From contig NZ_BMUT01000001.1 of assembly GCF_014650335.1 (NCBI RefSeq), positions 487,037 to 551,036 on the forward strand: 64,000 nt of DNA, in the 5' to 3' direction. The notes beneath the pieces were generated by a model. The model was not told the origin of the DNA. It saw nothing but the letters and a program-made list of their open reading frames with translations, and made no database searches. The translations under genes and the position numbers were made by a program. Position 1 is the stretch's first letter. Every line of letters begins with the position of its first letter. This document shows positions 8,755-17,354 of the stretch, one piece after another. The DNA comes from Streptomyces hiroshimensis. GTDB lineage: Bacteria; Actinomycetota; Actinomycetes; Streptomycetales; Streptomycetaceae.

Positions 8755-10107
8755 ATGGCACTTCGCCAGCTGCTGGGTGACATCACGGCTCTGCTCGGGG
8801 ACCGGAACACGCACAAGACACTGACCGAGTCCTTCACGGTCCTGGGTATGCCGCCAGCCGATGAAGGGTCGAAGCGCGAGCGCGTCGAGCACAGCTTCGC
8901 CCAAGTCCCAGACAGCGATCTCCACCGTCTCGCCGAACGCTTCCTACAGACGCAGAGCGTCGACGCCTTGACCCGCAACCAGCTCCAGGACGCGCTCTGG
9001 GTCGAGGCAACCCCACCAGAGATCCCCATGCGGGCCCGCCGCGAGCTGGCCCGGGCCATCGATCCGACGGTCCTTGTGCGGCACGCGGCCCGGTTCATAG
9101 CAATGCTGGAGCGATTCTGGGTCCTGGACGACGACCCCCTCGCCGCGTGGTCCTTCTCTCCCAGCACGAGGAGCCTGCGAGCCCGCGTAGAGCGGCACGT
9201 CATCCGCAACCCGGACTGGTCGGCCGAGGATCTCTTCGAGGCACTGGGCGCATTCGAAGCAGGCGACGCCAGGTTCGCCCGCTTCCTCGAGGCGGCCGTC
9301 GCCGCGGACGTGCTTCTCGACGAGACCGCACAGCGCCAACTCACGGACACGATGAACGAGCACCTTCGCACGGCGGCGATCGAGCTCAGGGAGACGGGAA
9401 CCGACGGCGGTTATCCACGCTTCGCCCTGGTCCCCACCCAGCTCGCCCACACACGGCGCCCGAAGAACGTCATCTTCGCCTCACCCACGAAACCCGACAT
9501 TCGCTTCCGCTCCGCCGTGGACAACGACATCGAGCTCGTCGGCAGCGACGCCCTGGTCTACGACCGCACCGTCACCGACGACGGCATCCGCTGGCGCGAC
9601 CTGCAGTCCTGGTGGCAGGAGACCCAGCAGATAGCCAACGACACCGAGGCCAAGAACACCCTCTACGCCCGGCTCCGCAGCAGCCTGCCCAGCAACTCTC
9701 CCGGGCAGCGGAACCTCTTCGACTGCTACCACCGGATCCTCAAAACCGAGGTTTACGACATGCCCGCGCTCCTGCCTGAGGTATGGCTGCACTGGGACCC
9801 CAAGACGGTCAAGGAACGCGGTGCCCAGGCCCTCCTGCGCTTCCGCATGGACTTCCTGCTTCTGCTGCCCCACGGCCAACGGGTCGTCCTCGAAGTCGAC
9901 GGATCCCAGCACTACACCCGAGACCACGGCCGGACCCCCGACACCTCCAAGTACGCAGAGATGATGGCCGGCGACCGGAACCTCAAACTCAGAGGCTATG
10001 AGGTCTACCGCTTCGGACACGACGAGCTGCGCGACGAATCCGCAGCTCACAGCGTTCTGGAGCGGTTCCTCCCGGAGCTCCTGCGGCGGTACGGCGTGAT
10101 CAACTAG
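8755..10107 (+). CDS. AbiJ-like N-terminal / DUF559-like nuclease protein
   Basis: This is a 450-aa putative abortive-infection nuclease. The first ~60 residues (LLGDRNTHKTLTESF... SKRERVEHSF) resemble the AbiJ N-terminal domain. The last ~90 form a DUF559/Vsr-like restriction-endonuclease fold, with D366 in RFRMDF and E380/D382 in VVLEVDGSQHY, then a conserved YEVYRFGHDEL strand-helix. The ATG at 8755 is preferred over 8734 because GGGGA lies 5-6 bases upstream of it. It is divergent from the CBASS operon, which supports a defence role. The domain names are inferred from motifs. Confidence 0.6.
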   Translation: MALRQLLGDITALLGDRNTHKTLTESFTVLGMPPADEGSKRERVEHSFAQVPDSDLHRLAERFLQTQSVDALTRNQLQDALWVEATPPEIPMRARRELARAIDPTVLVRHAARFIAMLERFWVLDDDPLAAWSFSPSTRSLRARVERHVIRNPDWSAEDLFEALGAFEAGDARFARFLEAAVAADVLLDETAQRQLTDTMNEHLRTAAIELRETGTDGGYPRFALVPTQLAHTRRPKNVIFASPTKPDIRFRSAVDNDIELVGSDALVYDRTVTDDGIRWRDLQSWWQETQQIANDTEAKNTLYARLRSSLPSNSPGQRNLFDCYHRILKTEVYDMPALLPEVWLHWDPKTVKERGAQALLRFRMDFLLLLPHGQRVVLEVDGSQHYTRDHGRTPDTSKYAEMMAGDRNLKLRGYEVYRFGHDELRDESAAHSVLERFLPELLRRYGVIN

Positions 10108-10195
10108 CCGCAGAATTCTCCGGCTGGCGAGGCACACGGGGCACGTCGGTCGGGTCGCCTCCGTCGTACTGAGGGCGACCAGCTGCGGTGGTGCG

Positions 10196-10771
10196 CTACT
10201 CCCGCCGGTGTTGCGTCATCGCGGGCTCTCGGGCAAAGGAGACGATGTCTGCGATGCCCGGGTGGTAGCCGTCCGAGGTGTCCACCACCAGTGTGGGTAC
10301 GTCGAGGGAGACCGGCACGAACGATTCGTGTGAGTGTTCCCCGGAGGCGATCGCTTCGAGAAGGTCGTGATCAGCGTGGGCGGCGCGATGGCCGCTGTGC
10401 TTCACGCGGTGGGCGATCCGATCGTGGGCGACGGCGGCAGAGGTGGCGCAGCGGATGACGCGCAGCTGGGCGAGGTCCATGAGGGGTTCCAGGTGCGGTC
10501 GCCAGAGCTTGTCCTGGAACGCGGCCTCCACGACGATCGTGACCCCCGCGCGGAGGAGGACCCTCGTCACCTCGAAGAACGCGTCGAGGGTCGGGTAATT
10601 GAGTGGATCTTCGCCGCCGCCCTGGTATCCCGGGGTGGACAGGACCATCCCTTGCTTGATCTCGTCGCGGATGACCGCGGGACAGCCGAGTTCCTGAGCG
10701 AGCACATGGGCGAGTGTTGTCTTTCCCGTGCCTGGCGGCCCGCTCACGACAGTCAGTGTCGGTGTGGTCAT
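10196..10771 (-). CDS. P-loop ATPase/kinase-like protein
   Basis: A 191-aa protein with a Walker A motif GPPGTGKTT (residues 10-18) and a predicted catalytic Asp in VIRDEIKQG. This is the layout of small-molecule or zeta-toxin-like kinases. It is the last gene of the minus-strand radical SAM operon, 27 bp after the methyltransferase. It may phosphorylate a pathway intermediate or confer self-resistance, which is inference from position. Confidence 0.75.
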   Translation of the reverse strand: MTTPTLTVVSGPPGTGKTTLAHVLAQELGCPAVIRDEIKQGMVLSTPGYQGGGEDPLNYPTLDAFFEVTRVLLRAGVTIVVEAAFQDKLWRPHLEPLMDLAQLRVIRCATSAAVAHDRIAHRVKHSGHRAAHADHDLLEAIASGEHSHESFVPVSLDVPTLVVDTSDGYHPGIADIVSFAREPAMTQHRRE

Positions 10772-10798
10772 ACGCCTCTCGCTTTTCGACTCGGCATG

Positions 10799-11506
10799 TC
10801 AGGGAGGGGTGCGCTTGGCGAGCCGGAAGGCGATGAATCCGGGCTCGCGGGAGAGTCTGGCGTAGTCGGCGGGGTGTTCGTGGGCCATTGCCGGATGCGG
10901 ACGGTGCTCGACCAGGCGTTCGATGGCGAACCCCGCGCTGGTGAACTCTTCGATCCAGCTTTGAAGTGGCTGACGCCAGTAGTGGTGCCGCAGACCGCAC
11001 GACCAGCTCTCTTCGGCTTCTCGAGCGTCGAAGTAGCTGCCGCCGTCGGCAAGCCAGTCGGCCGTTGGGTGGCTGGTAGACAGTACGAGTTGGCCTTGGG
11101 GGCGCAGTACTCGGAAGAGTTCGCCCAGTGCGGTTGAGCGGTTGCGGACGTAGTGGATGACCAGCGCGGCGAGGGCGATGTCGATGGTGCTGTTGGGCAG
11201 CCAGTCGAGCCGGTCTTCGAGGTCGTGCCGGCGCACCAGGACGTCGGAGCTGAGGCGTGAGCGCGCTTGGTCGACCATGTCGGCGCTCTGATCGAAGCCG
11301 ATGACCTCGGCCCCTCGCGCGATCAGCTCGGTCATGTAGAGCCCCGGGCCGCAGCCGGCGTCCAGGACACGCTTGCCGCGTACGTCGCCGAGGAGGGCGA
11401 GGACCGTAGGCCGGTCGTAGAAGGCGTTGTAGGCGCTGACGGCGGCTTCCTGGGCGAAGGTCTCGGCGAAGCCGTCGTAGGCCGCCGTACGGTCACTCGG
11501 CTGCAC
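10799..11506 (-). CDS. SAM-dependent methyltransferase (class I)
   Basis: A 235-aa Rossmann methyltransferase with motif I VLDAGCGPG followed by the acidic-loop region VIGFDQS, and a post-motif LALAALVIHYV. It belongs to the UbiE/methyltransferase-11 type. The GTG at 11506 (VQPSDRTAAYDGF) is preferred: it matches the usual N-terminal length of the family and overlaps the glycosyltransferase end by 14 bp. An ATG at 11548 is an alternative. The substrate is unknown; the context suggests tailoring of the product of the radical SAM operon. Confidence 0.75.
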   Translation of the reverse strand: MQPSDRTAAYDGFAETFAQEAAVSAYNAFYDRPTVLALLGDVRGKRVLDAGCGPGLYMTELIARGAEVIGFDQSADMVDQARSRLSSDVLVRRHDLEDRLDWLPNSTIDIALAALVIHYVRNRSTALGELFRVLRPQGQLVLSTSHPTADWLADGGSYFDAREAEESWSCGLRHHYWRQPLQSWIEEFTSAGFAIERLVEHRPHPAMAHEHPADYARLSREPGFIAFRLAKRTPP

Positions 11507-12458
11507 GGCCGGTTCCAAGCAGGAGGCAGTCGGCAACCGGTTCTTCATGCCGCGTACTCGTCGCGTCATCGACCGGGAGGATCCGGTCGAGCAGTGCGGT
11601 GCTGGGCGCAGTCGAGTCGACGAAGCCCGGATGGAGTCCGCGGACCGCGAGTTCGTAGACGTGTGGTGGGGCGGGCTGTTCGCGCTCTATGCGAGCGTCG
11701 AGGCGTGCGTCGAATCGCCGGAACCATTCGCGGTAGCTCCTGACGAGCGGGTGCGGGTCCGGCCACTTTTCGTACAGATGGGCGCGGGCGCGGGTGAACG
11801 GCGTGGGGCTGGTCAGGTACGCGGAGGAGACGGCGCTGGGGCGCGGGACCTGGTGGTAGACGCAGGTGATGTCGCCGAGGAAGGCGAACTCGTAGCCGGC
11901 GGTCCGGCGCAGCGACAGCCACAGGTCCCAGTCCTCGCAGTGCGTCATCTCCTCGTCGAACCGCACGCTGGTGGAGGCGAAATTCCGAGTCACGACCGAG
12001 CCGGTGTGAATGTAGTTGGCCACCATCAGGAAGGCGTCGTCGAAGGGGTAGTCCTTGCGCTGGTACGCCTCGGGTTCTCGGGGGGCGGACTCGATCCAGT
12101 GGGGGCTGACGAGCGCCCCGCCGTACACCGTCTCGGCGTGGCCGCCTTCCAGGGCGCGGTGAGCCACCTCCAGGTGGGCCGGGAGGTAGATGTCATCGTC
12201 GTCGAGGAATGCGACGTAGTCCCCGCCGGCTGCGGCCAGGCCCGCGTTGCGGGCGTGCGAGACGCCCTGCCGGGGTTCGATGTCGATCGAGGTGATCGGC
12301 AGGTCGTGCTTCCAGGCGTCGATGACCGGTCGCACGGGCGGACCGCCGTCGCGTACGACGATGACGTCGAAGTCGCGGAAGGTCTGGCGTGCCAGGCTGC
12401 GCAGAGCGCGGTGGAGGGGTCCTGGGCGGTCAGCGGTGGGAATGATGATGCTGATCAC
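11493..12458 (-). CDS. GT2-family glycosyltransferase
   Basis: A 321-aa enzyme beginning VISIIIPTADRPG, the classic GT-A opening, followed by an SLARQTFRDFDVIVVRDGG nucleotide-sugar region and FLDDDD as the metal-binding D-x-D (about residue 95). It transfers a sugar from a nucleotide sugar by inversion. The C-terminal third is helical. The start GTG overlaps the TGA of the preceding propeller gene (GTGA), a sign of translational coupling. Acceptor and donor are unknown. Confidence 0.8.
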   Translation of the reverse strand: MISIIIPTADRPGPLHRALRSLARQTFRDFDVIVVRDGGPPVRPVIDAWKHDLPITSIDIEPRQGVSHARNAGLAAAGGDYVAFLDDDDIYLPAHLEVAHRALEGGHAETVYGGALVSPHWIESAPREPEAYQRKDYPFDDAFLMVANYIHTGSVVTRNFASTSVRFDEEMTHCEDWDLWLSLRRTAGYEFAFLGDITCVYHQVPRPSAVSSAYLTSPTPFTRARAHLYEKWPDPHPLVRSYREWFRRFDARLDARIEREQPAPPHVYELAVRGLHPGFVDSTAPSTALLDRILPVDDATSTRHEEPVADCLLLGTGRAAE

Positions 12459-13669
12459 AGGGTGCCCCGGAGGGTGAGAGGGAGGTTGTCCCGTAGTTCG
12501 CACCGCAGTCGGGAGCGGACCATGTCCCGTGCGGGGCAGTCTCCGTCCAGGAGAGCGACAGTGGCGTACGGGATCGGTGCCATCCGGTAGAACTCGGCCC
12601 GGGAAGTGATGGCCGAAGCTTGGCGGGTGCTGATCCGTACGGCCCAGGTGGTGTGACCGTCGCGGGTCACTTCGATGCCGCGTCCGCCTTGGGCATCGCT
12701 GATCAGGACGGTGCCGCCAGGCAGTTCCTCGCAGCCGCCGGCCATCGCGCAGAACAGGCTCTCGGGCGGGTTCGCCATGTACTGCCACACGATCTGGCCG
12801 GTGGCAGGCTCGATCTCCAGGACGCGGGAGCGACCATGGGCCTGGCCGTTGTCGAAGACGAGCACGGTGCCGTTGGGACGGGCGGAGGGCTGGTGCTGCG
12901 CGGATAGCTCGCCCGGTCCCCAGAACCAGCGCACCGCCTGGGCATGCAGGTCGAGCACCGCGATCAGGTCGAGGTTGCGCAGGGAGACCAGGACATCGCC
13001 CTCGTCCCACAGCCCTTGGGGATGAGCTCGGAGGATCTCGACGGTGTTGGCGTGCAGAACGTCGCACGGCGAGCCGGGCAGGTCCCGCAGCCGCCTGGAG
13101 ATGTCACGTCCGCGTCGGCCATCCAATCCGTACATGGCTGGGTCTGGCAGGTGCCCGCCCGTGGCGCGCTGGTCACCCTCCTTCTCGATCAGCGCCTTCA
13201 GGGTCGGGTCCGTGGTGAGGATGTCGTAGAGCGAGTGCGCGGCGTGGACTTCGCCGTCGCTGCCCAGGATGGTGATGGTGTTGTCCAGCAGGATGCGGGC
13301 GCCGCCCGGCCACGGGACGGCTCGGGGTTCCTCGGTGAGGGCGTAGATCTCGCCGTTGGGGTGGAGGTCGAGGTCGTGGTGCACAGGCAGTTCGGCCCGC
13401 CAGGCGACGCTGGAGTCCGGGCGGAGCTTGAGCAGCGCGTGAAGCGGGACCATGACGTACAGGCTGCCGTCGGTACCCAGCTCGACGTGGTTCCAGCCGC
13501 GCAGGTAGGCCGGCGGTTCGCTCTCGGGTGCGGGCTGGTCGAGGGTGCTGGACCAGGCGTAGACGACCTGGCCGTGGCGGTCGATCAGGCAGGCGAAGGG
13601 CTGGGGGTAGGAGGCCGACGGGGAGAGCAGGAAATGGGTGTCGTCCTGGCCGGGGCGTGCTGGTGCCAC
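12455..13669 (-). CDS. arylsulfotransferase (ASST)-like beta-propeller
   Basis: A 404-aa propeller protein. Features matching the arylsulfate sulfotransferase family, in order: HHDLDLHPNG, a later LHANTVEIL, VSLRNLDLIAVLD with the conserved Arg, then QHQPSARPNGTVLVFDNG. ASST enzymes transfer sulfate between phenols using such His and Arg residues. There is no signal peptide, unlike periplasmic ASST, so it would act in the cytoplasm if active. GTG 13669 is chosen for the AAAGGAG six bases upstream. It may sulfate, or merely bind, the cluster product. Confidence 0.65.
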   Translation of the reverse strand: MAPARPGQDDTHFLLSPSASYPQPFACLIDRHGQVVYAWSSTLDQPAPESEPPAYLRGWNHVELGTDGSLYVMVPLHALLKLRPDSSVAWRAELPVHHDLDLHPNGEIYALTEEPRAVPWPGGARILLDNTITILGSDGEVHAAHSLYDILTTDPTLKALIEKEGDQRATGGHLPDPAMYGLDGRRGRDISRRLRDLPGSPCDVLHANTVEILRAHPQGLWDEGDVLVSLRNLDLIAVLDLHAQAVRWFWGPGELSAQHQPSARPNGTVLVFDNGQAHGRSRVLEIEPATGQIVWQYMANPPESLFCAMAGGCEELPGGTVLISDAQGGRGIEVTRDGHTTWAVRISTRQASAITSRAEFYRMAPIPYATVALLDGDCPARDMVRSRLRCELRDNLPLTLRGTL

Positions 13670-13743
13670 TGGCTTCTCCTTTGTCCGCTCACGGGCGAGG
13701 CCCACCGGGCCACGCCATGAGTGCTGCGATGAGGCGGGCGTGG

Positions 13744-14514
13744 CTACGTGCTGTGGGGCGGGTCGTTGAACTCCAGGCGGATGGCGGCTTCGAGCTGCCG
13801 GGCGACCTGGTCGGCAACTCGCTCACCCAGGGCGGCACTGGCCTTGTCGGCGGTGTAGACGATGCCGGACTCGGTCTCGGCCTCTGACGGCAACGGGTAG
13901 ACGTGGTAGCGCATCCGGCGCGGCTCGCGGCCCGTGCCGGACTCTGCGGTGAGCTGATCGGGCCGGGTGGAGTCGGGGGCGATGTGCATGACCAGGCTGG
14001 ACTCGACCATGGCCGCGTGGTGATCGTCCCGTCGGGCGATGCCGGTCTCGACGGCGAGGTCGTCGCGGAACTGATCGCCGACGACGTCCCACCAGGCGAC
14101 GATCACGACTCGTGCGTCCGGTGCGCACTCGGTGAACGAACGAACGGCTTCGCACAGGAAGCCGGTGTTGTCGATGGCCGAGTTCACGATGACGAACTTG
14201 CGGACGCCGTTGTCGGCCAGCGAGGACAGCACATCCTGGATGAGGTTCATGAAGGTCGTGCCGCTGATGCTGATGACCCCGGGGAAGGTGCCGCCGAGGC
14301 GGTAGGGCTTGGTCGCGATCCCGTAGCCGATCGACGGGGTGACGAAGCCGCCCACGGCGCCGGCGAGCCGAGTCGCGAAGTAGTCGCTGATCAACGTGTC
14401 CGAGGCGAGCGGCAGGTGCGGGCCGTGCGGTTCTACGGCGCCGACCGGCACGAGGGCGTAGCCCTCCTGGGCGCGGCGGTGGAAGTCGGGCCAGGTCATG
14501 TCTCCCAGCAGCAT
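13744..14514 (-). CDS. creatininase-family amidohydrolase (MftE-like)
   Basis: A 256-aa metal-dependent hydrolase. The signature GAVEPHGPHLPLASDT (residues 24-39) gives the Glu, His and Asp metal ligands of the creatininase fold. Family members include creatininase, FAPy deformylase ArfB and the mycofactocin peptidase MftE, which trims a radical-SAM-modified peptide. Its place directly after two radical SAM genes makes a peptidase or amidase role in maturation attractive, though that is inference. No mycofactocin genes are present. Confidence 0.8.
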   Translation of the reverse strand: MLLGDMTWPDFHRRAQEGYALVPVGAVEPHGPHLPLASDTLISDYFATRLAGAVGGFVTPSIGYGIATKPYRLGGTFPGVISISGTTFMNLIQDVLSSLADNGVRKFVIVNSAIDNTGFLCEAVRSFTECAPDARVVIVAWWDVVGDQFRDDLAVETGIARRDDHHAAMVESSLVMHIAPDSTRPDQLTAESGTGREPRRMRYHVYPLPSEAETESGIVYTADKASAALGERVADQVARQLEAAIRLEFNDPPHST

Positions 14515-14544
14515 CGAAGTCCTCCGTGGTGTCGGCAGTGAAGG

Positions 14545-15525
14545 TCAGGCGTTTGTCCAGCCGAGGCTGGGTACGTCCCGGGGCCGCAAGGGGGCGGCGA
14601 GTTGCAGGTTGAGGAAGTCCTCTTTGTTGCAGCAGCTGCTGGCCGCTTCGCACGGTGCCCACAGCTCGGGCCGCAGCGGCAGCTCGAAGCCGGGGTCCAG
14701 GACGCTGCCGAGCGGTGCACGGTCCAAGGCCGCGTACCGGGAGCACCGGTAGACCTGGCCGTGGATGTCGATAAACAGGTAGTCGTGCCCAGCGCGGCAG
14801 GGTCGCCCCAGGGGCGAGGACAGGCCGGCCAGGGCGGCTTGGGTGAGGGCGGGGTCGCCGCCGCAGGCGTTCACCGCGGCCACCACGTCCGCGTCACGCA
14901 TCGCGGGCACCGTGCGGAACGGGTCGCCCGCGTGGTCGGAGGACTCAGAGGACTCGGAGGGCGCGGAAGGGTCGTAGCCGAGGTCTACGTTGAAGCGCAG
15001 ACCAGCAGCGCGTGCCGCGTCGCGTACCCGCTGGATGCCGCCGGTGTCGCGGCTGTCGAAGAGCAGCGTGTTGACGACGATGAAGCAGCCGTATTCCTCC
15101 TGGGCGAACACAGCACCCTCCAGGAACCTCCCCAGGGGGAGTTGTCCCTCGTGCCAGGTCAGCCACAGCGACAGCTTGCCCAGGTTCGCCAGGGGCTCCA
15201 GCTTGGGCAGCCGCTGCCGGATAAGAGAGCCGTTCGACAGCAGCTCCACGTACCGCACGCCGGGCTGCTGGGTGAGCCAAGCGGCCTTCTCCAGGAAGAA
15301 CGTGGAGGCGAAGGGCTCCCCGAGGCTGCCGAGACGTACCTCGACCGGGCGGGGCCGTGACGCGATCCACTGCACCACGGCGGCGAAGGTGTCCCGGTCG
15401 GCGGGGTTCTTCCAGTCGTACCGGTTGCTCTTGGCCCAGTCGCCGGTGGATACGCAGTATGGGCACTTCAGGTTGCACAGGCGCTGTCCGGCGACGTACC
15501 AGATCTTCACGGGGTGATCCGGCAT
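14545..15525 (-). CDS. radical SAM enzyme B with C-terminal Cys cluster
   Basis: A 326-aa protein. CNLKCPYC at residues 17-24 is the C-x3-C-x2-C motif for the radical [4Fe-4S] cluster. LGEPFAS near residue 70 is GGEP-like for SAM binding. The C-terminal ~80 residues have further cysteines (GRPCRAGHDY, VYRCSRY, CEAASSCCNK), like a SPASM or Twitch auxiliary cluster. Such enzymes commonly modify peptides. It lies 10 bp after radical SAM A, so the two are almost certainly co-translated. The substrate is unknown. Confidence 0.85.
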   Translation of the reverse strand: MPDHPVKIWYVAGQRLCNLKCPYCVSTGDWAKSNRYDWKNPADRDTFAAVVQWIASRPRPVEVRLGSLGEPFASTFFLEKAAWLTQQPGVRYVELLSNGSLIRQRLPKLEPLANLGKLSLWLTWHEGQLPLGRFLEGAVFAQEEYGCFIVVNTLLFDSRDTGGIQRVRDAARAAGLRFNVDLGYDPSAPSESSESSDHAGDPFRTVPAMRDADVVAAVNACGGDPALTQAALAGLSSPLGRPCRAGHDYLFIDIHGQVYRCSRYAALDRAPLGSVLDPGFELPLRPELWAPCEAASSCCNKEDFLNLQLAAPLRPRDVPSLGWTNA

Positions 15526-15535
15526 GGTCCCTCCC

Positions 15536-16729
15536 CTACCCGAAGGTGGCGATCGGTCGGAAGTCCCGGTTGGGGAAGTCCGGCGCCTGGTTGTGGCAGC
15601 GCCGGCACAGGAAGTCGTTGGGGGCGTCGGCCACTCCGAACACGCGGCGGCGCAGACCCACTGCCGCCTCGCTGGTCATGAGCTCGTCTATGGAGCCGTC
15701 GCGGATGTTGCCGAAGACTTCGCGCTGGTAGTAGTCGTTGCAGCACAAGAAGAGGTCCCCGGTCACGCTGATGTTGGCGTGCTGGACGGGCCAGCCGCAG
15801 CCGGCCAGCCGTCCCCCGACGTACACGTCCTGGGCGTACAGGCCGCTCACGTCGCCGGCCCGGTCGCAGGTCAGGCTCGGGAAGACCTCGACCCCGAGCG
15901 GCTGGAAGCGGCGTATGACGCCGTCGAGGTTGCGGGCCAGGTCCTCGCCGACGCCGTTGACGACGATCTGGGTGCGCAGGCCCGCGTCGATAGCCGCGTG
16001 AAGGTTGCGCACCGTGTGCGGGTAGCTCCGTGAGCCAGTCAGCTGTGCGAACTCGTCCGGGTCGGCGCTGGGCATGTTGACGATCAGGTGCCGCAGGACG
16101 CCGTGTCGCTGCAGCGTGTTGATTTTGTCCTGGGTGAGCGCGGAGGCGTTGCTGTACAGGGCGAGTTGCATGCCGTGCTCGGCCAGCACGGTCACGCGGT
16201 CGTTGAAGTACTTGTCCAGCGTCGGCTCGTTGAAGAACTGGAACGTGACGTAGTCGATCGTGTCGACGGCGGCGAGCTTGGTGATGATCTCCTCGAACAG
16301 GTCCATCGGCATGGTCCGCCGCGGCTTCGGGTCGGTGGCCACAGGGCAGTAGCGGCAGCCCCAGTTGCAGTGGGCGGTGACCTCGATTTCTCCGGACACC
16401 AGCCGGTAGGCCCGGCAAAGTTCCTCGGGTGCTTGGAGCCAGTTCCGTGCCGTGGCTGCGGTTACCCGGTTGGTGCCGTACCGCGTCACCAAAGGCTCAG
16501 CGGCCTGGGGCTCGGCCGCGCAAGCCCGGAGCATCGACAGCATCTCGCGATCGCTCTCCCACACGATCCTGCGATCAAGGCCCACGATCCCGAAGGCCGT
16601 GTCTGCCGCAGGGGCATCCCCTTCCGGGAAGACGGGCCCGAAGGTGTCGGTCCAGTAGGTGATCGGCGGGTCGGCTTCCGGGTCGATGCGTGTCAGGTAC
16701 GGAGACGTTTGGAGCATGTTCGGCAGCAT
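15536..16729 (-). CDS. radical SAM/SPASM enzyme A with N-terminal extension
   Basis: A 397-aa enzyme with CNWGCRYC (about residues 119-126) as the C-x3-C-x2-C cluster and a PqqE/SPASM-like C-terminus (GRLAGCGWPVQHANISVTG, FLCCNDYY, LCRRCHN). The first ~110 residues precede the barrel. They contain IVGLDRRIVWESDREMLSML, reminiscent of PqqD/RRE-type winged helices that bind leader peptides; this is tentative. ATG 16729 has GAGGAG five bases upstream, and the longer frame upstream is rejected. It heads the enzymatic part of the operon. Confidence 0.8.
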   Translation of the reverse strand: MLPNMLQTSPYLTRIDPEADPPITYWTDTFGPVFPEGDAPAADTAFGIVGLDRRIVWESDREMLSMLRACAAEPQAAEPLVTRYGTNRVTAATARNWLQAPEELCRAYRLVSGEIEVTAHCNWGCRYCPVATDPKPRRTMPMDLFEEIITKLAAVDTIDYVTFQFFNEPTLDKYFNDRVTVLAEHGMQLALYSNASALTQDKINTLQRHGVLRHLIVNMPSADPDEFAQLTGSRSYPHTVRNLHAAIDAGLRTQIVVNGVGEDLARNLDGVIRRFQPLGVEVFPSLTCDRAGDVSGLYAQDVYVGGRLAGCGWPVQHANISVTGDLFLCCNDYYQREVFGNIRDGSIDELMTSEAAVGLRRRVFGVADAPNDFLCRRCHNQAPDFPNRDFRPIATFG

Positions 16730-16775
16730 GATCACTCCTCGCGGTGGGACCGGACTGGTTGAACTGCCTTCCACG

Positions 16776-16991
16776 TCAGCTTTCGGGGCGAGCGTCCGGC
16801 ACCGTAACGACCGTCGCCTTCGCCGGGGCAAGGGTGTGGGCCCGATTCCCGGCCACGAGGTACCCGGTGGCCACGTGGCGGCCAAGGATCGCCCCCGGCG
16901 CGGCCAGCCCGAGCGCGAGGAGTGCGAGCACCATGCGCGCCGGGTGCGACAAGTCGATCGGCGCGTCGTCGCGAGCGTGCCGGCCCGTCAC
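16776..16991 (-). CDS. small single-TM protein (71 aa)
   Basis: Translation starts at a GTG overlapping the TGA of the restored DUF6415 frame (GTGA). The product has a polar N-terminus, a hydrophobic stretch ARMVLALLALGLAAPGAILG (about residues 18-37) and a tail ending VVTVPDARPES. It lies 46 bp before radical SAM A. It could be a membrane anchor, or a small substrate of the operon's radical SAM enzymes. No family is recognised. Confidence 0.5.
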   Translation of the reverse strand: MTGRHARDDAPIDLSHPARMVLALLALGLAAPGAILGRHVATGYLVAGNRAHTLAPAKATVVTVPDARPES

Positions 16992-17354
16992 TGCGGGCCC
17001 CCTCGCAGCCGTTCCTCGTCGCCGGGCTCGACGAGGGCCAGGCCGAGGAGCGCGCGGCAGGTACGTGCGAGTTCCTGGGCGTAGACGGCGCGGGTGGCGG
17101 CGATGGTGCCGGGCGCGGGGCGGGCGGCGAGCTTCTTGCGTACCTCGTCCACGGTCAAGGTGACGAGGTTGCCCTGCCCGTGCGCGGCCCCAGTCCTTCG
17201 CCTCGACGACGGGAAGCAGGCGCTCGGTGTGCCAGCACAAGGCGGCGATGAGGTTGTCCACGGTGTCAGCGAGCGGCAAGCGGTCCAGCGCCCGGCGAAT
17301 CACGGCACTGACCGTCGCCTCGTCGAAGGCGCGGTCGTGCACCGGGGCGGTCAC
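16988..17354 (-). CDS. DUF6415-like protein, frameshifted
   Basis: The N-terminal ~58 residues (ATVSAVIRRALDRLPLADTV... LLPVVEAKDWGRA) read in one frame. After a one-base shift near 17180-17190 the sequence continues sensibly in another (GQGNLVTLTVDEVRKKLAARPAPGTIAATRAVYAQELARTCRALL) to a TGA at 16988-16990. This matches the DUF6415 family, which sits beside many Streptomyces biosynthetic operons. Its GTG overlaps the stop of the gene before it and its stop overlaps the GTG of the gene after it, so it was once a coupled operon gene. The indel needs checking in reads. Confidence 0.55.
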
